64,000 bases of DNA from Diaphorobacter ruginosibacter (GTDB lineage Bacteria; Pseudomonadota; Gammaproteobacteria; Burkholderiales; Burkholderiaceae_C). Made by a program: the position numbers and the translations under genes. Shown here piece after piece: positions 56,053 through 64,000 of the stretch (position 1 is its first letter; each line of letters starts with the position of its first letter). The notes below the pieces were generated by a model. That model was not told where the DNA came from. It searched no databases and worked only from the letters and a program-made list of their open reading frames with translations. The DNA lies in contig NZ_CP060714.1 in NCBI RefSeq assembly GCF_014395975.1, positions 3,348,001-3,412,000 of the forward strand, in the 5' to 3' direction.

Positions 56053-56943
56053 GTGAATCTGGGTGGCAAGCACGATTACCCGACGCTCAAGCAACTCGAG
56101 TTGCTGCTCGCTCTAGTGCAGTCGGATGGCATCTCCAGCGCCGGTGCAAGGCTTGGCCTGTCGCCATCGGCCACCAGCCACGCCCTGCGCGCGCTGGAGT
56201 CGGCACTCGGTGCCCAGCTCATCGAGCGTAGCGCACCCGGTGCACCGCTCACCTACGCGGGCGAGCGCATTCTTCCGCTGGCCAAGGAGGTCTTCGCGTC
56301 GATGCAGCTGATGAAGTCGATCGCGCGCTCGGATGCAGACCTCAAGACCGGGCAGCTCTACATCGGCTCATTCGGTGCCAGCGGCACACTCAGGGCACTT
56401 CCACCGATTCTCAAGTCCTTTCGCCAGAAGCACCCCGGCGTCGATGTGCACATCATCGAAAAGCCCGAGGAGCAGACCAGTCTCGATCTGATGGAGCACC
56501 GCATCGAGCTGGCGGTCGTCCCCCTGCCAAAACTCGAACTCGAGACACAGACGCTCGCCATGGACGAGCTTGTCGCCGTGTTGCCCGACGGGCACCCGCT
56601 CGCGCTGCAGGACGTGGTGGAGCTAAGCGCGCTGATGGAGTATCCGTTCCTTCTCACGCGCGCAGGCTCGAAGCCGCTGATCTACCGGCTGCTGCTCAAG
56701 CATGATCTCAAGCCGCGCATCGCGCACGAGCTGCACCAGATCACGTCGATTCTGCAGTACGTCGCGGATGGTCATGGCGTATCGATACTGGCCCGGCTTG
56801 CGCTGCCCGATGCCATTCCCGGCGTCGTCTACAAGCCGCTCACCCCCACCACCCAACGCTATATCGCGCTGGCATGCCAGAACTCCAACCGGCTCTCGCC
56901 AGTGGCCCGCGCGTTCTGGAACGAAGCCGAGCGAAGCAACTAA
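56053..56943 (+). CDS. LysR-family regulator of the sulfur-compound locus
   Basis: The 296-residue protein (GTG start, GAG-rich leader) has the N-terminal winged HTH (YPTLKQLELLLALVQSDGISSAGARLGLSPSATSHALRALE) and a periplasmic-binding-like effector domain (GQLYIGSFGASGTLRALPPI, VAVLPDGHPLALQDV). It lies between mdo (beyond the IS) and the Bug receptor gene and probably controls both. The 16-bp inverted repeat upstream is a candidate operator. Effector unknown. Confidence 0.88.
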   Translation: MNLGGKHDYPTLKQLELLLALVQSDGISSAGARLGLSPSATSHALRALESALGAQLIERSAPGAPLTYAGERILPLAKEVFASMQLMKSIARSDADLKTGQLYIGSFGASGTLRALPPILKSFRQKHPGVDVHIIEKPEEQTSLDLMEHRIELAVVPLPKLELETQTLAMDELVAVLPDGHPLALQDVVELSALMEYPFLLTRAGSKPLIYRLLLKHDLKPRIAHELHQITSILQYVADGHGVSILARLALPDAIPGVVYKPLTPTTQRYIALACQNSNRLSPVARAFWNEAERSN

Positions 56944-57204
56944 GCAACTGACTGCAAGACGCTTTCCAAGTTAACCTGCAGGTCGCCTTGCATCTGCTGG
57001 ATTCACGAAAAGCGGCGCTTGTTCGCGCGGCGGCCGTTGCAAGGCTCCACGCCTAAAAAATATCCAGTTTCAGCCTCAAGAAAATCTAGCCAACGATCCC
57101 ACTGCATTCAATACATTTTGATCTCGGAACGACTTCGCGCACCTCTCAGGACAAGAACGCGAAGCGCCGGAATCAACATGCATTCAAAATCAAAGGAGAC
57201 ATTG
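56944..57204. other. Intergenic region between the LysR and Bug genes
   Basis: This 261-base region is AT-rich near 57055-57120 and holds the ribosome binding site of the Bug gene at its end. A promoter for the Bug-GST-reductase group is expected here. I see no terminator with a clear T-run. Confidence 0.4.
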
Positions 57205-58182
57205 GTGAAGCGTAATCTTCTGTCAGCGGCCGTGATTGCGGCCAGCATTCTCTCCGTCGGCACCCATGTCGCCGCACAGGACTTTCCCAAGAAGGGCAAG
57301 GCGATCAACCTGATCGTACCGTTCGCACCGGGCGGCGCTTCAGACATCCTGGCGCGCCTGGTCGGGCAAAAGCTCAACGAGCAATGGGAGACGCCCGTCA
57401 TCGTGCAGAACAAGCCCGGGGGCGACATGGTGATTGCATTGCAATCGGTCGCGCGTTCGGAAAAGGACGGCTACACCATCGGCCTCACTACCAGCAGCTT
57501 CGCGCTCAACAAGGTGGTCAAGAAAGATTTTCCGCTCGATCCCGTCGCAGATTTCGCATTCATCGGCACCATCGGCCAGTCCCCTTATCTGCTCGCCGTG
57601 GGCTCGGACTCGAAGATCACCAACTTCAAGGAACTTGAAGCCGCATCGCGGGTTAAGAACAGCAACTTCAGCTACGCCTCCTGCTGCTTCGGAACCTACT
57701 TCTCCGCAGAGATGATCAAGAATGCAACCAGGCTCGATGGCGTGCATGTGCCCTACAAGGGCAGTTCACCCGCACTCAATGCGATCCTGTCCAAGGAAGT
57801 GGAATACATCATCGACACCACGACAGCGACGAAGCCTTTCATTGCATCCGGCAAGCTGCGCCCGCTGATGGTGACGGGCCGCAAGCGCTCCGCGTCGTTT
57901 CCCAACGTGCCGAACATGACGGAGGCGGGCGTGCCTGGCGACTTCGAAGTGGGTGTCTGGTATGGCTTCGCCTTCCCTGCAGGCACCCCGGAAGACATCG
58001 TCAAGAAGACCAATCTGGCCCTGAACAAGATTCTCGCCATGCCCGATGTGAAGGCCAAGATCGAGAGCTTCGACATCGAAGTCATGCCGTCCACGCCCGA
58101 GCAGATGACGGCGCGCGTGAACAGCGATCTGCAGTCCTACCTGTCGGCGGTGAAACTCGCCAAGCTGGACTTCGGCAGCTGA
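57205..58182 (+). CDS. Bug-family (TctC) periplasmic solute receptor
   Basis: Bug proteins bind carboxylates or amino-acid derivatives in the periplasm. From the GTG at 57205, preceded by an excellent AGGAG six bases upstream, the protein has 325 residues with a signal peptide (NLLSAAVIAASILSVGTHVAA). Family motifs are LIVPFAPGGASDILARLVGQKL, NKPGGDMVIA, VHVPYKGSSPALNAIL and ALNKILAMPDVKAKIES. An ATG at 57178 would add nine residues. It lies in the mercaptopropionate locus and may bind dithiodipropionate or a similar acid. No TctAB permease is nearby. Confidence 0.92.
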   Translation: MKRNLLSAAVIAASILSVGTHVAAQDFPKKGKAINLIVPFAPGGASDILARLVGQKLNEQWETPVIVQNKPGGDMVIALQSVARSEKDGYTIGLTTSSFALNKVVKKDFPLDPVADFAFIGTIGQSPYLLAVGSDSKITNFKELEAASRVKNSNFSYASCCFGTYFSAEMIKNATRLDGVHVPYKGSSPALNAILSKEVEYIIDTTTATKPFIASGKLRPLMVTGRKRSASFPNVPNMTEAGVPGDFEVGVWYGFAFPAGTPEDIVKKTNLALNKILAMPDVKAKIESFDIEVMPSTPEQMTARVNSDLQSYLSAVKLAKLDFGS

Positions 58183-58262
58183 TGATCAGGATGACGGGGG
58201 CCGTGCGCGCCCCGGTCTCCATCCCTCGCCTCGCCCTCCCTCCCTCTCTTCACCGATCTCAG

Positions 58263-58922
58263 ATGCTGGATTTATATACCTGGGGCACTCCCAACGGGCA
58301 CAAGGTGCATATCATGCTGGAGGAATGCGATGCGGCCTACCGCCTCCATCCTGCCGACATCAACGACAAGGAGCGCTTCGCCGCCATGCTGGCGCCGCTC
58401 GGCGTCAACCGCAAGATACCGCTGCTGATCGATGGCGATGCCCTGGATGGCAAGCCGGTCACGATCTTCGAGTCCGGCGCCATCCTCATTCATCTGGCCG
58501 AAAAATACCGCCGGTTCCTGCCGCAGGACATCCTCGAGCGCTCGGCCGCCATGCAGTGGCTGATGTTCCAGATGAGTGCCGTAGGCCCCATGATGGGACA
58601 GCTCAGCCATTTTCGGGGACGTTCCCGTTCAGCCCCTTCTTCGGAGCCATCGGATGCGTATGCGCTCGAACGTTTCGGGGGCGAGGTGCGGCGCATCCAC
58701 TCCGTGATGGAACAGCATCTGCGGAGCAACGCCTACTTCGCAGGCGCGCAATACTCCATCGCGGACATGGCAATCTTTCCCTGGCTACGATTGTCGGAAA
58801 AGATGGGCATTGATGCCGCCGCATACCCTCGTCTGAACGAGTGGCGCGGGCACATTGCCTTGCGCCCCGCCGTGCAACGCGCATTGGCCCTTCCCGAACT
58901 GACTCAGGCTCACAGGACATGA
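58263..58922 (+). CDS. YfcG-type glutathione transferase / disulfide reductase
   Basis: YfcG/YghU-type enzymes reduce disulfides with glutathione. From the ATG at 58263 the 219-residue protein begins MLDLYTWGTPNGHKVHIMLE, the TPNGxKVxIMLEE motif of that class, and has ESGAILIHLAEKY, MQWLMFQMSAVGPMMGQLSHF and YSIADMAIFPWL. The segment after GQLSHF (FRGRSRSAPSSEPSDAY) is longer than in YfcG. Its stop overlaps the start of the reductase gene (ATGA). Together they could reduce a disulfide substrate such as dithiodipropionate. Confidence 0.85.
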   Translation: MLDLYTWGTPNGHKVHIMLEECDAAYRLHPADINDKERFAAMLAPLGVNRKIPLLIDGDALDGKPVTIFESGAILIHLAEKYRRFLPQDILERSAAMQWLMFQMSAVGPMMGQLSHFRGRSRSAPSSEPSDAYALERFGGEVRRIHSVMEQHLRSNAYFAGAQYSIADMAIFPWLRLSEKMGIDAAAYPRLNEWRGHIALRPAVQRALALPELTQAHRT

Positions 58923-60279
58923 CAACTGCCAACACATTCGATCTCATCGTCATCGGCGCAGGCTCGGGAGGCATCGCTGCCTCCCGGCGTGCGGCCAGCC
59001 ACGGAGCCAAGGTGCTGTTGATCGAGGGCACCCGCGTAGGCGGAACCTGCGTGCTGCGCGGCTGCATTCCCAAGAAGCTCATGATGTATGCATCGGAGAT
59101 GAGCGGTGTCTTCAGTGAAGCCAGCGCCTTTGGCTGGACCGAGGTTTCCACGCAATTCGACATCGCCCGCTGGACTCAGGCCAAGGACCATGAACTGAAC
59201 CGGCTCGAGGGCGTGTATCGCCAGATGCTGTCGAACTCCGGCGTGCAGACGCTGCTCGCTCATGCACGCATCACTGGCAAGCACACGGTGGAGGCGGATG
59301 GGCAGACCTACCGTGCCGAACGCATTCTGATCGCCACCGGCGGTGCGCCGTCGACCGATGGCATTCCAGGGCTGGAACAGGCCTGGACGTCCGATGACGT
59401 TCTGCAACTGAATGCCTTGCCGAAGTCGCTTCTGGTGATTGGCGCGGGATACATTGCCGTCGAGTTCGCGTCGATTCTCGCCAGGCTGGGCGTGCACGTG
59501 TCGATGGGCTATCGCGCCGACCTGCCACTGCGCGGCTTCGATGAGGATCTGCGCGCACAGGCGGCGCAGGCGCTCGAGTCGCTGGGCGTGAAGCTGCACG
59601 CAGGCATGCGGGCGAAAGCCCTGTCGAAAGACTCCGACGGCTTCTCGCTCCGTCTCGAAGATGGCGGGGTCTTGCGGGCCGATGCGGTGCTCAACGCAAC
59701 GGGTCGCAAACCCAACACCTGGGGCCTGGGCCTCGAGAGTGTGGACATCCGGACCGATGCGTCAGGGGCCATTCCCGTGGATGCCGACAGCCGCACCACA
59801 GCGCCCGGCATCTGGGCCATCGGAGACGTCACCAATCGCATCAACCTCACCCCGGTTGCCATTGCGGAGGGCCGGGCCTTTGCCGACACCGAATTCAGCG
59901 GCCGGCACATCCAGGCCAGCCACGCCAACGTCGCCAGCGCCGTCTTCTGCTCCCCCCGATCGCCACCATCGGGCTCACGGAAACGCAGGCCATGGAGCGC
60001 GGGCCGACGGACGTCTATGTGAGCCAGTTCCGCCCCATGAAGAAGGCCTTCGCCGGCAGCCAGGAGCGGACCTACATGAAACTCATCGTCGATCGAACCA
60101 CCGATCGCGTGACCGGCATTCACATGCTCGGAGCCGATGCGCCGGAAATCATCCAGGGACTGGCCATCGCCGTCACCGCGGGAGCCACCAAGCGCGACTT
60201 CGACAGCACCATGGCAATGCATCCCACGTCGGCGGAAGAGTTTGTGCTGATGCGCGAGCCGGTACGTCGCCACGGTTGA
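58919..60279 (+). pseudogene. Glutathione-reductase-like flavoprotein, one-base frameshift
   Basis: The first frame (58919 to a stop at 60022) has the FAD motif IVIGAGSGGIAASRRA, redox-active Cys44/Cys49 (GGTCVLRGCIPKKL), an NADPH fold (VIGAGYIAVEFASILARLG ... GYRADLPLRG) and IWAIGDVTNRINLTPVAIAEG. It turns into nonsense after VASAVFCSP. A second frame then supplies the rest (IATIGLTE, MERGPTDVYVSQF, MHPTSAEEFVLM) with the C-terminal His-Glu pair. Adding one C to the run at 59952-59957 gives a complete 453-residue enzyme. Either the gene is broken or the base was missed. It overlaps the GST gene (ATGA). Confidence 0.85.
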
Positions 60280-60336
60280 GTGACCGGGGAACGCAGTGGC
60301 ACCCTGGTGCGGATCACTGCGGCGCCGCATGCGCCG

Positions 60337-61212
60337 TCAGTTGTTCCAGTCCACGGTACTGAACGACGACAGCACCAGCGCAGTGAGCGCATCGTGCTCG
60401 TGGGATGCCCGCGTGATCAACGATACCGGTCGCTCAAAGTTGGGCAGGCGCACCACATGCAGGTTGGGGCTGGCATGCCAGGCAGCGCCCCGGATCAACG
60501 GCACGATGGAAATGCCCAGCCCCTGGCTGACCAGCGCCGCAATGGCGTCCAGCGAGTTGAGCTCCATCGACGGCTTGGTCATCACGCCGCGCTTCATCAA
60601 GAACTCGTCGATCAGCTGCCCTGCCCAGGTGCTGCGCTCGAAAGCGATGTACGGCGTGGACGACTTGAAGGCGCGCACCAGATCCTGGTAGGGAACCTCG
60701 GCAGGAGTGAGCAGCGCGAAGGGTTCGCTGTAGAGATAGTGGACGCTGAGGTTGGTGGGAAAGCGTTGCGGCGGCTCGGTCACGATGGCCATGTCGAGCG
60801 TGCCGCGGTTCACCTGCGACACCAGCTCACCCGAAATGCCGGCCATGATTTTCACCTCCAGCCCCGGGTTCTTGAGCGTCATCTCCTTGAGCAACTGCGG
60901 CAGCACGCCGCCCAGCGCGCTGTTGATCACGCCAAGAGACAGAAAGCCTCCGATGGGCCCGCCGCCCTTGATCGCCTTCATCTCCTCGTAGATCGAGACC
61001 ATCTTCTCGGCCAGCGAAACCAGCTGCCGCCCTGCCGATGTGAACTCCAGCGACCGCCTGGTGCGAACGAACAGCGCGATGCCCAGTTCGTCCTCCATGT
61101 TCTTGAGCTGAATGCTGACGGCCGCCTGGGAAAGATGCACTTTCTCGGCAGCAGCAACGATGGTTCCATGGCGGTGCAGCGCCAGGAAGGAACGCAGCGA
61201 TCGGATCAGCAT
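60337..61212 (-). CDS. LysR-family regulator
   Basis: The 291-residue protein starts MLIRSLRSFLALHRHGTIVA and has the HTH segment AAAEKVHLSQAAVSIQLKNMEDELGIALFVRTRRSLEFTSAG, then the effector domain (GFLSLGVINSALGGVLPQLL). It is the last gene of the minus-strand CoA-transferase group, 71 bases after the family III enzyme. Target and effector unknown; it probably controls that group. Confidence 0.88.
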   Translation of the reverse strand: MLIRSLRSFLALHRHGTIVAAAEKVHLSQAAVSIQLKNMEDELGIALFVRTRRSLEFTSAGRQLVSLAEKMVSIYEEMKAIKGGGPIGGFLSLGVINSALGGVLPQLLKEMTLKNPGLEVKIMAGISGELVSQVNRGTLDMAIVTEPPQRFPTNLSVHYLYSEPFALLTPAEVPYQDLVRAFKSSTPYIAFERSTWAGQLIDEFLMKRGVMTKPSMELNSLDAIAALVSQGLGISIVPLIRGAAWHASPNLHVVRLPNFERPVSLITRASHEHDALTALVLSSFSTVDWNN

Positions 61213-61283
61213 GACAGGGCTCCGGAAAAGGGTCAGTCCCCGGCGACGCGTAGCGGCCCGGGGAGATCACGCCATGCAGGAAA

Positions 61284-62474
61284 TCACACGGCAGGCTTGC
61301 GCGGCAGCACGCTGGCGTAGGCCGCCGGATCGATGCCCCGCTCCTTGAGCACCTCATCGGTATGCTGCGCGAATGCGGGCGGACGAATGCGGTAGGTGGC
61401 CGGCGTGCGCGAGAGCTTCACCGGAGCACCCGTACCACGGTAGTCGTCGATGTCGACGATCATGCCGCGATGATGTGTGTGCGGATCAGCCACCACCTGG
61501 TCGATGGTGCGCACCGGCCCGCAGGGCACGCCGGCGGACACCAGTTCCTGGGACACCTGCTGTCCATCGCGCCTTGACAGCAGCGCCACCAGTTCGTCGC
61601 GCAGCGCATCGCGATGCATGTTGCGCGAGGCGTTGGTCAGGAAGCGTTCGTCGGTCCCCAGCTCAGGCTTTCCAAGCACCTGGCACAGCGTCACGAACTG
61701 GCGGTTGTTGCCCACGGCCAGGAACAGGGGAACAGTGCTGGTCGCGAACGCGTCATAGGGACAGATGTTCGGATGACGGTTGCCCGAGCGCTGCGGCACC
61801 TTGGCGTTGAGATAGAAATTGGGCAAGTGCGGATGCAGCATGGACACGCCGGAGTCGTAGAGCGTCGCCTCGACGAACTGCCCTTCGCCACTGCGATTGC
61901 GCTCCTGCAGCGCCAGCAGGATGCCGATCACGCCGTTCATGCCGGTCACCATGTCGATGATCGGAACGCCCATGCGCAGAGGTTCTCCCTGCGGTTCGCC
62001 GTTCACGCTCATCAGGCCCGTCATCGCTTGCACCGCGGCATCGTAGCCAGGCTGCCCACCGTAGGGACCATCGGCGCCGAAGCCGGAGATGCGGCAATGC
62101 ACCAGCCGCGGAAAGCGCTTGCGGAGCTCATCGCCACCGAGCCCCCATTTTTCGAGCGTGCCGATCTTGAAGTTCTCGATGAGCACATCCGCATCTTCCA
62201 GCAGGCGCAGCAACAACTCCTGCCCGAGCGGCTGCGTCACATCGATGGGCACATCGCGCTTGTTGCGGTTCACACCGATGAAGTAGCTCGCGGCATCCCC
62301 CACGAACGGAGGGCCCCAGGCGCGGGTCTCGTCGCCCATCGGGGGCTCCACCTTGATCACATCCGCGCCATGATCGCCCAGGATCTGGCCGCAGAACGGC
62401 CCCCCCAGCACGCGGCTCGCGTCGATCACGCGAATGCCCGCCAATGCGCCGGCCTTCATCTTTTCATTCTGCAT
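61284..62474 (-). CDS. Family III CoA-transferase
   Basis: The 396-residue protein has LAGIRVIDASRVLGGPFCGQILGDHGADVIKVEPP and the catalytic Asp145 in QPGYDAAVQAMTG. It is only distantly like the Act-type enzyme at 51.5 kb. The start overlaps the stop of the two-subunit CoA-transferase beta gene by eleven bases. Substrate not determinable. Confidence 0.88.
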   Translation of the reverse strand: MQNEKMKAGALAGIRVIDASRVLGGPFCGQILGDHGADVIKVEPPMGDETRAWGPPFVGDAASYFIGVNRNKRDVPIDVTQPLGQELLLRLLEDADVLIENFKIGTLEKWGLGGDELRKRFPRLVHCRISGFGADGPYGGQPGYDAAVQAMTGLMSVNGEPQGEPLRMGVPIIDMVTGMNGVIGILLALQERNRSGEGQFVEATLYDSGVSMLHPHLPNFYLNAKVPQRSGNRHPNICPYDAFATSTVPLFLAVGNNRQFVTLCQVLGKPELGTDERFLTNASRNMHRDALRDELVALLSRRDGQQVSQELVSAGVPCGPVRTIDQVVADPHTHHRGMIVDIDDYRGTGAPVKLSRTPATYRIRPPAFAQHTDEVLKERGIDPAAYASVLPRKPAV

Positions 62475-63222
62475 GTGCAGCTATCTCCTTGGTCAGTTGG
62501 TGTGCGAAGTCCGGATAGGTCTCGCGAAGTTCATCGAGTACACGGCCCCGCAGCAGTGCCAGCGTGGCGGTATCGGGCGGTGGAGTCACACTCAGTTGCG
62601 GGTCCACATCGAACGCAAAGCCGGTCGCGGACTTGATCTCGTCCAGCGTATGTCCCGGATGCATGTGCACCAGGCGAAAGCGTGCCTTGGACGGGTCGAA
62701 CATGAACAGCGCCATGCCGGTCAGCAGGGCATAGGGCCCTCCCTTGCGATATACACCCGGTTCACTGGTGCCAGGTGCGCTGATGAAATCCACCTTGTCG
62801 ACAAACACGCGCGGTGAGTGCTCTTCGCGAAACAGGATCACCTTTGGAATGGTGAAGTACAGATAGGCGGAGCCGAAGGAGCCGGGCCAGCGTACCTTGG
62901 TCTCGGGATATTCGCCTGTGCCGACCAGGTTGATGTTGCCCTGTCCATCGATCTGGCCACCGCCGAGAAAGAAGGCGTCGATGCGCCCCTGCCCGGCGCA
63001 ATCGAACAGCTCCGCCGAACCGTTGGTGAACAGGTTGTGCTTGACCGACCCCAGAATCGACAGCCGCACGGCCGGCTCGTTGGCTGCTTCCTTCTGCGCA
63101 CGCAGCAACATGGCGGCGGCAGCGGGGATCGGGGAGGAGGCCCCCACCGCCACATGGCGCGCGCCATCGAGCAGCGAGGCGATCGTGACGATCAGGCGTT
63201 CACGCAAAGTCACTTCGTTCAT
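62464..63222 (-). CDS. CoA-transferase subunit B (glutaconate/3-oxoacid type)
   Basis: The 252-residue protein starts MNEVTLRERLIVTIASLLDG and has the glycine-rich SSPIPAAAAMLLRAQ, then FFLGGGQIDGQGNINLVGTG and a KVDFISAPG segment, matching the beta subunit of glutaconate-type CoA-transferases. The ATG at 63222 overlaps the alpha-subunit stop (ATGA). The catalytic Glu is not obvious by eye. With the alpha subunit it forms a heteromeric enzyme. Confidence 0.85.
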   Translation of the reverse strand: MNEVTLRERLIVTIASLLDGARHVAVGASSPIPAAAAMLLRAQKEAANEPAVRLSILGSVKHNLFTNGSAELFDCAGQGRIDAFFLGGGQIDGQGNINLVGTGEYPETKVRWPGSFGSAYLYFTIPKVILFREEHSPRVFVDKVDFISAPGTSEPGVYRKGGPYALLTGMALFMFDPSKARFRLVHMHPGHTLDEIKSATGFAFDVDPQLSVTPPPDTATLALLRGRVLDELRETYPDFAHQLTKEIAAHAE

Positions 63223-64000
63223 GCATACACCTCTGCAATCCATTGCTGAAAGCCCTCTTCCGTCCTGGCCATCTGGGCATAGCGTTGCAACTGGGCAGTG
63301 TCCGGTGCGTACTCGCCCCACAGTCCGTACGGCCACGCCCCCTTCTCCGCCACGGCAATGCCATCGACGTAGATGGCGGGGAGCACGCCAGCCGCAGTCG
63401 TCTCGTCGTCCAGCAGCCGATGCTCCACGATGCGCTCCACGGTCACGAAGTTCCTGCGGCTGGCATAGGCCATGGCCGCCAGCTCACGCCTGCGGCCAAT
63501 CCAGACATTGCCTTCCCGATCGGCCATCGGTGCATGGAACACCGACACGTCGGGGTGCAGCGCCGGAATCGCGACCACGGGATCGGGCTCCTCCGAAAAC
63601 AGGTTCTGCATGACCCGCCAATCCTGGCGATGCCGCAGCACATCGGTGCCGATCAGTCCGCGCAAGGTGGTGAATGGCGAGCCCTTCTGCGCCGCCATCA
63701 GGCCTGCGTGGATCGCAGGGCAGGTACTGTCCTTCATGAGGATCGACCGATTGGCGATCGCGCGCATGAAGCAGGGCGCGCCGCCCGCCTCTCCCAGGCT
63801 GACCGCGCTGGTCTCCAGGCTGCGCACCAGCCCCGAGCCGATCAGGATGTCGAACGACAGCCCGGCCGTGGGAACGCCCACCAGATCCAGATCGCGCGGT
63901 GCACGTTGCAGCAGCGCGGGAACAATGGCCATGGGCACGCCCGCGTAATCGACGGGCATGGCAAGCCGGCAACCGTCGCTGATCTGCTCAGCGATGTCGC
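63219..64000 (-). CDS. CoA-transferase subunit A, 5' end outside the window
   Basis: The frame is open from the right edge (DIAEQISDGCRLAMPVDYAG) and ends at 63219, so the N-terminus is missing. It contains VPMAIVPALLQRAPRDLDLVGVP, SFDILIGSGLVRSLETS and DREGNVWIGRRREL, typical of glutaconate CoA-transferase alpha subunits. An internal ATG at 63959 is not the real start because the reading frame and homology-like sequence continue upstream. It is the upstream gene of the CoA-transferase group. Confidence 0.85.
   Translation of the reverse strand, partial: DIAEQISDGCRLAMPVDYAGVPMAIVPALLQRAPRDLDLVGVPTAGLSFDILIGSGLVRSLETSAVSLGEAGGAPCFMRAIANRSILMKDSTCPAIHAGLMAAQKGSPFTTLRGLIGTDVLRHRQDWRVMQNLFSEEPDPVVAIPALHPDVSVFHAPMADREGNVWIGRRRELAAMAYASRRNFVTVERIVEHRLLDDETTAAGVLPAIYVDGIAVAEKGAWPYGLWGEYAPDTAQLQRYAQMARTEEGFQQWIAEVYA

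Overview
The window is high-GC chromosomal DNA of a beta-proteobacterium, most likely family Comamonadaceae (Comamonas/Delftia/Acidovorax relatives). The pointers are the rpsB-tsf-pyrH-frr-uppS-cdsA block, DUF1631, a Bug-type (TctC) receptor, IPTL-CTERM surface proteins and several family III CoA-transferases. The genus cannot be fixed from the sequence alone.

Layout. 1-4.4 kb (minus strand): translation and envelope block rpsB-tsf-pyrH-frr-uppS-cdsA. 4.9-7.7 kb: a DadA-like FAD oxidase and the NAD(P)HX repair enzyme. 8.2-10.8 kb (minus): an Mla/MCE-type lipid transport operon (permease, MCE protein, lipoprotein) with no ATPase gene in it. 10.8-13.4 kb: a CadR/PbrR-type regulator divergent from a Zn/Cd/Pb P-type ATPase whose metal-binding N-terminus is frameshifted off. 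13.5-18.1 kb: a giant beta-helix IPTL-CTERM protein. 18.3-23.6 kb: a periplasmic copper-handling operon (two small secreted proteins, TolC-type channel, Tat multicopper oxidase, cupredoxin, DUF411, CusF). 23.7-40.6 kb: a second IPTL-CTERM protein (ExeM/NucH nuclease), a MetQ-type binding protein, P1 peptidase, TAXI protein, DUF1631, EttA, RhlE helicase and an M14 lipoprotein peptidase.

40.85-50.58 kb is an integrated satellite-like element. It sits at the 3' end of tRNA-Arg(TCT) and is bounded by perfect 81-bp direct repeats. It carries a P4-type integrase, AlpA, a leader ORF containing what looks like a P4 CI/C4-type antisense immunity RNA, a zinc-finger/toprim primase, a RepA-like helicase with a large inverted repeat, two small accessory genes, a lone HK97-fold major capsid protein, a DUF4145 (HEPN-like) candidate defence gene and an HNH nuclease. 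No portal, protease or large terminase is present. It resembles a phage-inducible chromosomal island, possibly a reduced or unusual capsid-encoding one.

50.8-60.3 kb reads as a sulfur-compound catabolic locus: CoA-transferase, a 3-sulfinopropanoyl-CoA desulfinase (acyl-CoA dehydrogenase fold with Arg84 and Gln246 and no catalytic Glu), 3-mercaptopropionate dioxygenase, a LysR regulator, a Bug receptor, a YfcG-type glutathione transferase and a glutathione-reductase-like enzyme. Together they would take up, reduce and oxidise 3,3'-dithiodipropionate or 3-mercaptopropionate to propionyl-CoA plus sulfite. An IS3-family (IS2-group) element with 4-bp target duplications has landed in the last codons of the dioxygenase gene. 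The window ends with a minus-strand CoA-transferase operon (alpha and beta subunits, a family III CoA-transferase) and a LysR gene.

Two otherwise intact genes (P-type ATPase, glutathione-reductase-like) are each broken by one missing base in a G or C homopolymer. That pattern could be sequencing error or real slippage.
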